Shown: positions 29,111-38,698 of the stretch, one piece after another | How positions within the stretch are numbered: position 1 is the stretch's first letter | How the letters are laid out: each line of letters begins with the position of its first letter | Source: Verrucomicrobiota bacterium | Lineage (GTDB): Bacteria; Verrucomicrobiota; Verrucomicrobiia; Limisphaerales; UBA8199 | Assembly (NCBI GenBank): GCA_003176045.1 | Contig: PSRM01000182.1 | Coordinates: forward strand, 1-64,000 | Direction of reading: 5' to 3' | Length of the DNA: 64,000 bases | Notes under the pieces: model-generated | Told to the model about the DNA's origin: nothing | Database searches by the model: none | What the model saw: only the letters and a program-made list of their open reading frames with translations | Made by a program: the position numbers and the translations under genes

Positions 29111-29270
29111 GGCGTACGGATTTCGCGAAGCGTCTTGGAGTGCGCTCCCGAGCCATCAGGGGCGCTTTGGATCCTCTGGCAGAAAAAGCCAAAGCGGCAC
29201 AGGAGTACAGGAGTGCCGCACTCCAAGACGCTTCGCGCGGCACGACGCGTACGGACTTCGCGAAGCGTTG
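29111..29270. repeat. Palindromic element (cttggagtgcg family)
   Basis: ggcgtacggatttcgcgaagcgtcttggagtgcg ... cgcactccaagacgcttcgcg, followed by a partial direct copy gcgtacggacttcgcgaagcg. Confidence 0.8.
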
Positions 29271-29358
29271 AGCGGCATTCCCGCGCTTTCGTCTTTCAGC
29301 CGTCAATCACCCCGGCTTTGCTTGAACCTGCCCGTTTCGCCCTTTAGGATGCTCGCCG

Positions 29359-30822
29359 ATGACGACCGCTCCCATTGATCTTCGCGCCCGAGCGCGCCAG
29401 GCGGTGATTGCCGCAGGGTTCCATCCGGATTTTCCACCCGATGTGCTGCGTGAGGTGCAGGCACTTCGGGAGAGAGGACAGAGGACAGAGGTCCAGGCGC
29501 GGGATTTGCGCGCGATGCTGTGGTCCTCGATTGATAACGATACCTCACGCGATCTGGACCAGGTGGAATTTGTTGAAAAACTCGCGAATGGCACGGTGCG
29601 GTTGCTGGTTGGAATTGCCGACGTGGACGGGTCGGTGCCAAAAGGCTCTGCCACTGATCGTGAAGCGGGTGCGGATACGATCTCTGTTTATACGGGCGTG
29701 GCGACCTTTCCCATGCTGCCCGCAGAGCTTTCGAACGACATGACCTCGTTGGTGGGCGGGCAGGACCGGCCCTCCATTGTCATCGAGGTTCGCATCAATG
29801 ATTCCGGAGAGGCCATTGGGCACGAGATTTATCCGGCCTTGCTGCACAACAAGGCGAAACTTGCATACAGCTCCACCGGCGCCTGGCTGGAAGGGCGCGG
29901 CCCGATGCCTGAAGCCATCGCTAATGTTCCCGGCATGGAGCAACAACTGCGGCTTCAACAGGAAACATGCGAGCGGCTGCGTGGTTTGCGCAAGGCGCAT
30001 GGCGCCCTGACGTTCGGCTCGATCGAGGCAATGCCGGTGATGGACGGTGGCCAGGTAAAGGAGATGGCCATACGGCAACACAACGTAGCCGAAGATATCA
30101 TCGAGAGTTTCATGGTGACCGCGAACGTGGCCATGGCCCGGTTTCTTAAAGAGAAAGGGTCCCTTTCGATCCGGCGCGTGGTCAGGACCCCCAAACGCTG
30201 GGACCGCATCCAGGCCATCGCGGCCCAGTTCGGCACGAAACTTCCGGCGACGCCGGACCCGCGCGCTCTTTCAGAGTTCCTGGATGCCAGGAAGACAGCC
30301 GATCCGGACCATTTTCCGGACCTGTCACTTTCGATCGTGAAACTGCTTGGGCCCGGTGAATACATCGTCGAGCCGGCCGGCGCTGAAAGCACGGGCCATT
30401 TCGGTCTGGCGCTGCATGATTACACTCACTCCACCGCGCCGAATCGGCGCTACGCCGATCTAATAACTCAGCGTCTGCTTAAGGCCACCTCAGGCAAGGG
30501 CCCGGCGCCGTATTCAGGAGAGGAGCTGAGCGCGATTGCCGCGCATTGCACCGAGCGCGAGGACGCCGCGCGAAAAGTCGAGCGCCTGATGCGCAAAGTG
30601 GCGGCCGCCAGCCTGCTCAGCCAGCGGATCGGGGAAACATTTGATGGCATCATCACCGGCGCCTCGCCAAAAGGCACCTGGGTGCGCCTGCTCAAGTTCC
30701 CGGCCGAAGGCCGAGTGGTCCATGGCGCGCAAGGCATTGATGTCGGGGATAAAGTGCGGGTCCGGTTGGCAACGGTGGATGTCTGGAAAGGGTTTATTGA
30801 TTTTGATAGGGTTGGGGGATAA
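29359..30822 (+). CDS. RNase II/RNB family 3'-5' exoribonuclease
   Basis: RAMLWSSIDNDTSRDLDQVEFVEKL (RNB catalytic Asp cluster), HFGLALHDYTHSTAPNRRYADLITQRLL, C-terminal S1-like GASPKGTWVRLLKFPAEGRVVHGAQGIDVGDKVRVRLATVD. Confidence 0.93.
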   Translation: MTTAPIDLRARARQAVIAAGFHPDFPPDVLREVQALRERGQRTEVQARDLRAMLWSSIDNDTSRDLDQVEFVEKLANGTVRLLVGIADVDGSVPKGSATDREAGADTISVYTGVATFPMLPAELSNDMTSLVGGQDRPSIVIEVRINDSGEAIGHEIYPALLHNKAKLAYSSTGAWLEGRGPMPEAIANVPGMEQQLRLQQETCERLRGLRKAHGALTFGSIEAMPVMDGGQVKEMAIRQHNVAEDIIESFMVTANVAMARFLKEKGSLSIRRVVRTPKRWDRIQAIAAQFGTKLPATPDPRALSEFLDARKTADPDHFPDLSLSIVKLLGPGEYIVEPAGAESTGHFGLALHDYTHSTAPNRRYADLITQRLLKATSGKGPAPYSGEELSAIAAHCTEREDAARKVERLMRKVAAASLLSQRIGETFDGIITGASPKGTWVRLLKFPAEGRVVHGAQGIDVGDKVRVRLATVDVWKGFIDFDRVGG

Positions 30823-31057
30823 AAAGGGGATTCGCGTGAATGGACGGTGGTATGGAGCGCCGAATTCCATTTCGGCGAGGAGGTAAGGCGATGCGCGTGT
30901 TCGCGCCGAAAAGGAGTTCGGCGCTCCTTAGAGTTGGGCCGGCGTCTGTGGCGCATGTTTCCAACCTGCTGTATCGCCGACTTCCAGTCGGCAGACTTAC
31001 CTCCGGCTCAGTGTGCGAATCCATTCAATTAGAGCCTCGTCACCTCGGCTGCTACCA

Positions 31058-31777
31058 TTATTTTACACCCGATGGGGCGGGCGAGACGCTTGCCCTGCTT
31101 TGGGCCAATTGCAGATGGGTCAGCGCGTAGAGCATCAGGTAGGAAACAAACAGGAACGCTGCGAACATCATTGGAAAAGCCACACTGTTCAAGTGGCCCG
31201 TCGGTCGGAGAGCTAGTGAACCGATGCCATGATAGAGGGCGATTGGCTTCAGGAGAACGTCCCAACTGTTGAACCGGAGGAACCGCCCCAGATAGATCCC
31301 AATGGCGCTCAGACTGGCAACGACAACAATGAAACCCCAGCTCGCCAAACGTCCGGCAATTTCGATAACAAGGGACTGCATCAGAAACAACGACAGAAAG
31401 CCCAAAACCAAACCTGTCACCGCCGAAAGCATAATCAGCGTCAGGTCCACCCAAAAATAGTGGAAGTAACCTGTCGTGAGATGGATGACATCCGTGAAGA
31501 TGTAGGGTGCATTCGGAAAAAAGAGCAGCCACGCGGCACCGACTGCCCAGAAGCGCCATTTGCGAGCGCCGCATTGGCGGTATTCATCATAAGCCAAAAG
31601 AGCAAACGCCAGTGGCATCCACGCCAGGAAAAGATTCCAAACCAGGTAAGCCGAGTACCATTCGCGCGTCCAGATGATGCGCGCCACCACCAGCAGCACA
31701 CTTACGGCGGATGCGAAAGTCAGCGCCAGAACCGGAAAAGCGGTTTGAGGTTTTAAAGCAAGTTTCAATAATTTCAT
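31058..31777 (-). CDS. DUF1361 family integral membrane protein
   Basis: YLVWNLFLAWMPLAFALLAYDEYR...AWLLFFPNAPYIFTDVIHL is the DUF1361 signature; multiple TM segments. Confidence 0.85.
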   Translation of the reverse strand: MKLLKLALKPQTAFPVLALTFASAVSVLLVVARIIWTREWYSAYLVWNLFLAWMPLAFALLAYDEYRQCGARKWRFWAVGAAWLLFFPNAPYIFTDVIHLTTGYFHYFWVDLTLIMLSAVTGLVLGFLSLFLMQSLVIEIAGRLASWGFIVVVASLSAIGIYLGRFLRFNSWDVLLKPIALYHGIGSLALRPTGHLNSVAFPMMFAAFLFVSYLMLYALTHLQLAQSRASVSPAPSGVK

Positions 31778-31924
31778 ACAGTGACTTCCAAAGTACGGTT
31801 GCGGCTCATGACTTAGACCTCGAATGGCCCTGTTGCGCTCAATTTACCCGAGGGCTCCAGCCTCGGGAGCAGGATCCAGGCCACACGGACGCCGGATTCA
31901 CGCAGGGCCAATGACAAACTCCAC

Positions 31925-32043
31925 TGTAGGGCAGGCTTTCGAGCCTGCCGGTTCAGGGGGCTTTTCAGCCCCCTGAACCATGGCCTTCCAGGTTCGCGGC
32001 GCTGGAAAGCGCCGCAACCGGCAGGCTGGAAGGCCTGCCCTAC
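31925..32043. repeat. ~120-bp multi-hairpin palindromic element, copy A
   Basis: gtagggcaggctttcgagcctgccggttc...gaaccatgg...gccgcaaccggcaggctggaaggcctgccctac; matches 61882-62003 in reverse orientation. Confidence 0.88.
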
Positions 32044-32068
32044 AGACTTTGTCACCAGCGCTGCATCT

Positions 32069-32305
32069 TCACCTCCTCTGATCTTTCTGGCCAAATCGTT
32101 CCGCGGCCGCGAGGAGCATCGCGCCCAGAAAAACCGCCGTGCCGATGAAAAATAATGCCACGGCCACCAGCACGAAGGAATCGCTCTTTGGTTCAGAAAG
32201 AGCCGGACCGAGAATTGTCAGGCCTCCAACTCCGAAGCAGAGGAACGACAAAACAGCAGCGATACGGAGCAAATGTTTCATAGTCGTGTTGGTCGCGTAA
32301 AACAT
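32069..32305 (-). CDS. Small hypothetical two-TM protein
   Basis: 78 aa with two hydrophobic stretches; abuts the downstream-oriented ferritin-like gene. Confidence 0.55.
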   Translation of the reverse strand: MFYATNTTMKHLLRIAAVLSFLCFGVGGLTILGPALSEPKSDSFVLVAVALFFIGTAVFLGAMLLAAAERFGQKDQRR

Positions 32306-33042
32306 TAGCCCGGCAAAATCCGCGCAAATCGAGCGGAAACCGGTGTCGGTGCGCGGCTCAGAATGGCGGCGGCCACTTCATCAAAGAGCAAGCCGCAGTC
32401 CCACCAAAAAGTTGTGGCCGAGACCCCGACTGCCCGGAGGATGGTTCGATGATCGACTATGACCACAAGGCAGGCAGCTCGAAAGACCAACCGCCAGACT
32501 AGCCGCAGCAATGCGCGTTCGGGCAGGGACAGCGAGACAAGGGCCGCCTGGAGGAAATCCACGTGAAAGCCCAGGTGCCCATCTTCGTCATGGAGAATCT
32601 GCGAAAACACAGCCTTCAGCGCCGGGTCATCGAATCGATCGCGCAAAGCACGGAAATACCGTTTGGCGATCATCTCCGGAATTAGCAACACCAGCAACTC
32701 GTGCCGGAGGCCGAACAAACGGCGCAAAAGAATGAAGCAACCGTCGCTCCAGTGCATCTTGAGCAAGGGCGCGTTCTGTTTTTGCAAAATGCAGGCCATG
32801 AGCCGCGCATGTTCCTGTTCTTCCTTGATGAATAACTCAATGGCCGCCTGGTAAGCAGGGTCACCCGTCGTGGCGGCATGGCTGCGCAAATGGTTGCCCT
32901 CGCCGCTTTCTCCGACCTGGAACCGCTGCAGCGAGCGGATCAGCGGCGCGCGTAACGCGTGGGCGAGTTCGATTGGTTTCTGCCAGTCAATTTCAGCTCG
33001 ATGGGTACGGTTGTGTTCGAAATAGTTCAGCCAGTTCTTCAT
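32305..33042 (-). CDS. Ferritin-like di-iron family protein
   Basis: IELFIKEEQEHARLMACILQ and ALRDRFDDPALKAVFSQILHDEDGHLGFHVDFL (ExxH pairs). Confidence 0.75.
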   Translation of the reverse strand: MKNWLNYFEHNRTHRAEIDWQKPIELAHALRAPLIRSLQRFQVGESGEGNHLRSHAATTGDPAYQAAIELFIKEEQEHARLMACILQKQNAPLLKMHWSDGCFILLRRLFGLRHELLVLLIPEMIAKRYFRALRDRFDDPALKAVFSQILHDEDGHLGFHVDFLQAALVSLSLPERALLRLVWRLVFRAACLVVIVDHRTILRAVGVSATTFWWDCGLLFDEVAAAILSRAPTPVSARFARILPG

Positions 33043-33083
33043 AGTCCGATTCCTCCCGGTCGTGCAGACGTTGTGAAATAATT

Positions 33084-33168
33084 GTAGGAGCCGAGGTAAC
33101 GAGGCTCTAATTTTTTTGTACCCTGCTTGTGCACAAGGATTTCAGAGCCTCGTTACCTCGGCTGCTAC
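33084..33168. repeat. Palindromic element (gtagcagccgaggtaacgaggctct family), copy A
   Basis: gtaggagccgaggtaacgaggctctaattttttt...ttcagagcctcgttacctcggctgctac. Confidence 0.88.
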
Positions 33169-33221
33169 GGGGGTTTTGGATTTCTTCACAGCTTGATTTC
33201 ATAGGTATCGAATATTTCCAG

Positions 33222-34109
33222 CTAGGTTGTGAGTGCCGGCAATTGAGCGGATTCCGTTTGAAAACGTTCATGTTTCGCAGCGTAATTCTTTAGCCAGCGT
33301 TGTATGGCTGAAATAGTTGAATCGGGCGTGGACGTCCCTGCAGTAATTCCTACCGTCTGGGCGTTGATAAACCATTCCTCGCACAAGTCCGCCGCCGTTT
33401 GCACGTGAAACACGCGAGCACAGTATCGCCGGCAGGTTTTAACCAATTCCTGCGTGTTATTGCTGTGGGCTCCCCCGATTACAACAACTACGTCCGATTG
33501 CTCCGCCAGTCCCATGGCGGCGGTTTGTCGCTGCTTGGTGGGCCGGCAAACCGTGTCAATGAAACGCACTTCGGACTCAGGAAACCGCTGGCGGATCAGT
33601 TCCACCAGCTCCTCAACCCTCTCGATGGGCTGGGTAGTTTGCGCGGCCACTCCAAACTTCTTTCGTTCCCTGAGCGCCAGCACATCCTCGGCGGACAGCA
33701 CCACATCAAATTCTGCCAAATCTTCGGTAATTCCTCTTACTTCAACGTGGTCCCTTTTGCCTATGATCACCGGGTGGTATCCCTCCCGCACTAGCATCGC
33801 GACGGCCTGATGGGCTACGTGGACCAATGGGCATGTTGCCTCCCTCACCTTAAGCCCTCGGCTTCGGGCGCGCTCCAGAGCCTTTTCGGAGGCGCCGTGG
33901 GCCGTGATCATTACGGCTTTGGTCTGCACCTCGGCTGCGTGCTGCGAAACCCGAATTCCCCGGCGCCGCAGGTCCGCAAGAACGGTTTCATTGTGGACCA
34001 GGTCCCCCAGAATCGTCATCGGCCCCGCTTTGGACTGCTCCAGCGCCAGCGCAATGGCGTCCCTTACCCCAAAACACATGCCCAGATGCTCTGCCAAAAT
34101 CACTCTCAT
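33222..34109 (-). CDS. ispH: 4-hydroxy-3-methylbut-2-enyl diphosphate reductase
   Basis: MRVILAEHLGMCFGVRDAI, VMITAHGASEKALERARSRGLKVREATCPLVHVAHQA, DTVCRPTKQRQTA, GGAHSNNTQELV, GITAGTSTPDSTI: IspH motifs and conserved Cys residues. Confidence 0.95.
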   Translation of the reverse strand: MRVILAEHLGMCFGVRDAIALALEQSKAGPMTILGDLVHNETVLADLRRRGIRVSQHAAEVQTKAVMITAHGASEKALERARSRGLKVREATCPLVHVAHQAVAMLVREGYHPVIIGKRDHVEVRGITEDLAEFDVVLSAEDVLALRERKKFGVAAQTTQPIERVEELVELIRQRFPESEVRFIDTVCRPTKQRQTAAMGLAEQSDVVVVIGGAHSNNTQELVKTCRRYCARVFHVQTAADLCEEWFINAQTVGITAGTSTPDSTISAIQRWLKNYAAKHERFQTESAQLPALTT

Positions 34110-34186
34110 ACTGACTTACTTTGTATCACAAAGTAAAAGAGTGTCAATAGGGGTTTTTGTTCAAAAAAACATTGTAGCAGCCGATT

Positions 34187-34495
34187 CTATTTCGGCTTAT
34201 TTTGCCGAATGATCTGCTCGAGCAGGTTAATATAGTCACTAAAGGCCCTTTTCCCCGCCGCTGTGAGTGAACACGTGGTATGCGGCCGATTGTTTTGGAA
34301 AGATTTGGTTACGGACAGATAACCAGCCTCCTGAAGAGTACGGATATGGGTCGTGAGATTGCCGTCGGTCATCCCGAGGGCATCCCGCATCTCCGTAAAG
34401 GAAAGCTCAGGCGAGGCGGCGAGCATGGACATGATGGCCAGCCGCCCTTTCTCGTGAATGATGCGATCGAGCTGAAGGAAGGGTTCCGGGTTCAC
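34187..34495 (-). CDS. Winged-helix transcriptional regulator
   Basis: IIHEKGRLAIMSMLAASPELSFTEMRDALGMTDGNLTTHIRTLQEAGYLSVTKSF: HTH. Confidence 0.85.
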   Translation of the reverse strand: MNPEPFLQLDRIIHEKGRLAIMSMLAASPELSFTEMRDALGMTDGNLTTHIRTLQEAGYLSVTKSFQNNRPHTTCSLTAAGKRAFSDYINLLEQIIRQNKPK

Positions 34496-35241
34496 ATTTC
34501 ATTCCTGCGCGGCTCGGTGAAATAAAGGTAAATCCCGTAAGCTAAATGCCCCAGGCCGAAGAAAAAGCCCATCACGCCATGACCAAAGTGAATTCGGGCA
34601 AGCCGGCTTGCCGCCAACGCATCCGGTAAACCCAACACGAGAAAAGAGCTGGCCCCCAACACGAACGCCAGGCCGAACAGTTTCATCCCGCGGGGCATAA
34701 AAAAACCGGCTGCGTGGATCGCGCAGCCGTAAAGGCCAATCCAGGCCAAAGGCAACCAATCTAAACTGAGGACTTTAACAAGCTCGTCGGCAGGGTTGCC
34801 CAGATTGATGTCCACGAAAGATGACGATGTCAGATCAATCCTCAATTGATGAGGGCCGGCCCGAATTATCAAAACCAAGCCGAGCGCAAACCCAAAGACC
34901 AAAGCAGGCAGCAATGCCTGAGCCACGCGCCGTGTGGGCGGTGACCAGAAAGGTTCGGCTGCCTTGAGCGATTGCCGGCGAATGAGCAGAAATGATCCGC
35001 TCGCGCCGATGAGGGCCACAACCATCCAGTAGCCAATGAACACACGCGGCGGTTCCAACCGCATCAACCACCCAAACGCCCCGGCCAGAATACCCAGCAC
35101 GCCGTTGAAGATCATCACGGGGGCCAGCGCCCGCCGATACACGGCGGCCCGCTCCATCAACGTGCGTATGACCTGAATATGCTCAGCAGCAGCATTGGAT
35201 TCCATGCCAAGACTTTGCATTACAAAGCCTTGCCTTGTCAA
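34492..35241 (-). CDS. Hypothetical multi-TM membrane protein, coupled to regulator
   Basis: 249 aa, several TM segments; overlaps the regulator start by 4 nt. Confidence 0.75.
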   Translation of the reverse strand: MTRQGFVMQSLGMESNAAAEHIQVIRTLMERAAVYRRALAPVMIFNGVLGILAGAFGWLMRLEPPRVFIGYWMVVALIGASGSFLLIRRQSLKAAEPFWSPPTRRVAQALLPALVFGFALGLVLIIRAGPHQLRIDLTSSSFVDINLGNPADELVKVLSLDWLPLAWIGLYGCAIHAAGFFMPRGMKLFGLAFVLGASSFLVLGLPDALAASRLARIHFGHGVMGFFFGLGHLAYGIYLYFTEPRRNEM

Positions 35242-35287
35242 GCTTCGGCGAGCCCGGTGATGCCCGTGGATACCGCCACACGGCGCA

Positions 35288-35398
35288 AGGAGCGCGGCAT
35301 TTATGCCGCTTCAACTGACGTAGCGCGATGGACGTACCTGGTAACACCGGCGCTTCTGTGCGTTCGGAGCGTGAAGCGGCATAAATGCCGCGCTCCTT
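35288..35398. repeat. Palindromic element with perfect ~27-bp arms
   Basis: aggagcgcggcatttatgccgcttca ... tgaagcggcataaatgccgcgctcct. Confidence 0.9.
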
Positions 35399-35576
35399 CC
35401 CTTCGGCGGCCACCGTCAATCAGGGTGGTGGTATGCACCCGTCCGCTCACAGCACCGTTTGCCTAACCTCAGTTTTGCGAATTGCGAAACACCGAAAGCC
35501 GGAACTCCTTGAACAGAATTCCGGCTTTTAGTCTTCCCCCTCGGCAATTGGTTGCCCGACCAGTCCGCTCCACTGG

Positions 35577-35969
35577 CTATGCTTCGACTAACTCCAGCTC
35601 GTCCGCCTCGGAATAATTGGGCTCCTCATATTCGGAAGTCTTCTCTTCCGGCTCAGGCGTCAGATCAACCTTTACCCTTGGTAGAACCGGCGCCAGCTTG
35701 CGCGGTTGCGGAGCCGAGCCGGGCAGGACCAAATCGAAGTCGAACGGTTCCGCTTCTCCCCCCTGGTCGAATCGCGCGATCCACTCCTGGACCTCGCCTG
35801 GCAAAAGCAACAGGGTCGTATGTTGTTGCTCATCGGTGAATGTGATCGCGGCACCCATTACCCCAGAGTGGCCTATGCCTGCTCGGCGTAACGCGCGGGC
35901 TACGGGGCAATCTTCCGGATCACGTCTCTGTCCCCTTTGAATGTCCTCTCTGCTCACTATGATTTTCAT
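35577..35969 (-). CDS. Conserved-looking hypothetical protein
   Basis: MKIIVSREDIQRGQRRDPEDCPVARALRRAGIGHSGVMGAAITF; start at 35969 preferred. Confidence 0.65.
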   Translation of the reverse strand: MKIIVSREDIQRGQRRDPEDCPVARALRRAGIGHSGVMGAAITFTDEQQHTTLLLLPGEVQEWIARFDQGGEAEPFDFDLVLPGSAPQPRKLAPVLPRVKVDLTPEPEEKTSEYEEPNYSEADELELVEA

Positions 35970-36536
35970 AAACTCTGTTTCTCCAATCTCGCTCGCCCGC
36001 CAGCCATAGTAACAGGGGTCTTCACCCATCGTCCCGGCGAAATTCCCCTACGCAGAGCGGACGGCCTCGCCCGCTCTTCCGCTCTCAGTCTCACGCTTTT
36101 CGCAGCTCGGGGAAGCTCCGAAAGCTTTCCTCTATTTACAATTTTTTTGCAAGTTCCGATTTCCCGTCCGTCTGCTCTGTGATTAGTGCTTATGGCAAAT
36201 CGAACAAACCCACCACCGCCCTCCCGCAAAGTTGTCGCGAGTGGGCTGAAGCCCGGAGTTAATGAAACGGGATATGAAATGCTCGGGCTAAAGCCGCGGA
36301 CGAGGCCGTCCGCACTCCTTTTTCTCAAATCTGGGTTGGCACGGTCCTTGCCCGCAAGAATCCCGGAACCCAGGAGGCGCCTGGCTCCTCCTACAGGTAG
36401 GCAGGAAGCAGCGCCGCCAAAACAAACTTCGCCTGCTCCCGGCAGCAGACGGCTGGCCGAGGATGAGCGAACCTCAAGGGCGCTTCCTCACGGTCGCGGC
36501 TCTGTTCGGAGGGGCGGGCGGGCAAAACGAACGAGC

Positions 36537-36809
36537 ATGAAACTGCTGTTTTTCTCCGAGGACTCTTCGGAAGTGGATCAGGCGCGCCAGCAGCTTATCC
36601 TGGTTGGCATCATGTGTGAAACCCGGCATAGCCCCGAGATCCAAGGGCTGGAGCCAAATCCGGCCGCATTCGAGTTATGGATCCAAAGGAAACAGGACTC
36701 ACACAAGGCTTTGATGCTTTGCGCCGAACTGGGGATCGGTTTTTCACGCCGGCCAGTCAGAATTTTGACCATCGAAGACCTCGATGAAGAATTGCTGGAG
36801 GCTGCGTAA
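36537..36809 (+). CDS. Small hypothetical protein (90 aa)
   Basis: MKLLFFSEDSSEVDQARQQLILVGIMCETRHSPEIQG...; the first ~117 codons of ORF 36186-36809 look like repeat or spacer sequence. Confidence 0.6.
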   Translation: MKLLFFSEDSSEVDQARQQLILVGIMCETRHSPEIQGLEPNPAAFELWIQRKQDSHKALMLCAELGIGFSRRPVRILTIEDLDEELLEAA

Positions 36810-36815
36810 GAGCAA

Positions 36816-38492
36816 TCAGTTGGATGCTCCGGTGGCATCCAGTTTGCCCATGATGTTCTTCACTAGTTTAGCCTGAAGGGCTTGCTGCTGCCGGTATTTA
36901 TCCAGTTGATCGGGTGTCAGGATCGGCTCCAGCGCTTTGGTTTTCTGCTCGAGCATTTTTACCATAGCGTCCGCAGTGTTTGCGCCGTCCAGTTTCGCAG
37001 TTCCGCCCAGTTGGCTGACGCTCAATTCGTAAAGTGCCGCAAACACGCGGTCTTCCTGCTCCGGACTTAAGCCCAGAGTCGAGTGCAATTGAAGCAATTC
37101 CTGGTTGGCCGCCAGGCGCGCGTTCTCCGAATTCTCCTCCTGTTTGTATGCAGGATACGCGACTTGCTGCTCGGGAGTCAGGAGGGCTTTGATTTGCGTA
37201 TCTGGATCGCCTGCATCTTTGCCCATCTTAGTAAGCGCATCCTTGTCATAGTGCCCCGAGAACACCTGTTGCATCCCCGCGGACATGGCTTTTGCCTGGC
37301 GCATCAGGATTTCCCGGGCGGCCTGCACTTGCTCGGGACTGAGGCCGAGCGTGGCGGTCATCCGAGAGAGGCGACCCTCCAATTGTTGTTCCATCGCATA
37401 GGTCATCGCATCCTCCATGGCGGTGGCATTAGAACTGGCTTGGGCCTTGTCTTGAGCAAGCTTCGCGCGCAACTGATCGGCTTGCGCGTTTGCGCGCCGG
37501 GCCAATCCGGCCATTTTTCGCAAGCGCGCCAGTTCCGGCTCCGTTTGGGCCTTGTATTGGCGCAGAGTCTGCAATTCGCTTTGGCCGGGCGCAGTGCCGC
37601 GCAACCGCTCGACTTCTTCGCGCAACGCCGCTAGCTCATCGGCCTGTGCTTGCGGCTCCATTTGCTGCGCGCGCAGTTTCGCGTTTTCTGATTTCGCGCG
37701 CTCCAGCCTGGTCTGCTGCAACGCTGGGACTGCAATGCCGGCCAGAACAAGCGCGCCGGCCAGGGTAAGTTTCACTTTTGTCATGCTCATAAGTTTAATG
37801 AAGGTTAATGTGATCGAACTGGCTGCGGCCTCACCCGTCATGGCGGCAGTTGCCAGAGCGGAGGTGGCGATAGTGGCGCCCAGCGCCGAGGGAGCCGGGG
37901 TAATCGCGCCGATTGCCAGCGCTGCGGCCAGCCCGGAGGCTGTCGAGGTGATGCCGCGCCGGGCCAGCAGGTGTCGGAGCTTCTCCTTTGCGCGCTCCAC
38001 CCGCATGCGGGCCGCGTTCTCGTCCACTCCGAGCATCGAGCCCACTTCGCGCAGTGGCCGGTCTTCGAGAAAGCGCAGCACAATGGCCGCGCAATCGGTT
38101 TCGTTCAAATCATGCAGAGCGTCATCCAGCACGGGCCGGAGCTGCTCCCAACCCTGCTCGGCCGAGGTCTCCGACAGTAATTCATTCATGGTGTGGGCCT
38201 CCAGTTCGCGTGTGCGGCGCCGCTGCTCGGAACGCCGCGCATTGGACGCCAGATGGCGGACAGTGGTGTAAAGCCAGCCCGCCACGGATGGGTGGCGGAG
38301 CAGTCGTTGGGCTTTGCGAGCCAGTTCAGTGAACACGCCTTGCGCAATATCTTGCGCCTCGGCGCCATTGCCATTGGCTTCCCGCAGGGCCGCCGCATAG
38401 ACCATGTTCACGTGCTCGTGCACCAGGTCCGTGAAGGCCATCTCGGAGCCCTCGCTTACATACTGTCGTAATAGTTCCGTATCGTTGTTCAT
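36816..38492 (-). CDS. ECF sigma-70 factor with C-terminal TM and coiled-coil/Spy-like extension
   Basis: Sigma regions 2 and 4 (MAFTDLVHEHVNMVYAAALREANGNGAEAQDIAQGVF; CAAIVLRFLEDRPLREVGSMLGVDENAARMRVERAKEKL), then TM KVKLTLAGALVLAGIAVPAL and a long helical domain. Confidence 0.88.
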   Translation of the reverse strand: MNNDTELLRQYVSEGSEMAFTDLVHEHVNMVYAAALREANGNGAEAQDIAQGVFTELARKAQRLLRHPSVAGWLYTTVRHLASNARRSEQRRRTRELEAHTMNELLSETSAEQGWEQLRPVLDDALHDLNETDCAAIVLRFLEDRPLREVGSMLGVDENAARMRVERAKEKLRHLLARRGITSTASGLAAALAIGAITPAPSALGATIATSALATAAMTGEAAASSITLTFIKLMSMTKVKLTLAGALVLAGIAVPALQQTRLERAKSENAKLRAQQMEPQAQADELAALREEVERLRGTAPGQSELQTLRQYKAQTEPELARLRKMAGLARRANAQADQLRAKLAQDKAQASSNATAMEDAMTYAMEQQLEGRLSRMTATLGLSPEQVQAAREILMRQAKAMSAGMQQVFSGHYDKDALTKMGKDAGDPDTQIKALLTPEQQVAYPAYKQEENSENARLAANQELLQLHSTLGLSPEQEDRVFAALYELSVSQLGGTAKLDGANTADAMVKMLEQKTKALEPILTPDQLDKYRQQQALQAKLVKNIMGKLDATGASN

Positions 38493-38698
38493 TTGCCCTT
38501 CATAAGTGATATGTGCGCTGGTAGCCAAAACCGCACAGGCAAACCAAATTAATGGATGCGTTCTATACGTGTTTTATAGGCCAGGGTTGAGGTTCTGGCT
38601 CTCCTTTTTTTGCCAAATGATTGGGCAAGAAATGGCTAGTCCTGGGGGCGCGGGCATCTTGCCCGCGAGAGTTTGACCCTTCTAACCCGAAGCAGGAA

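Noticed and set aside
28780-29306. ORFs across 28780-29306 (e.g. 148 aa, 88 aa)
   Set aside because: They overlap the palindromic element and the TonB receptor start; likely repeat translations.
36186-36536. Upstream part of ORF 36186-36809
   Set aside because: Reads like spacer with palindromic fragments (gcggacgaggccgtccgc); the coding style begins at MKLLFFSED.
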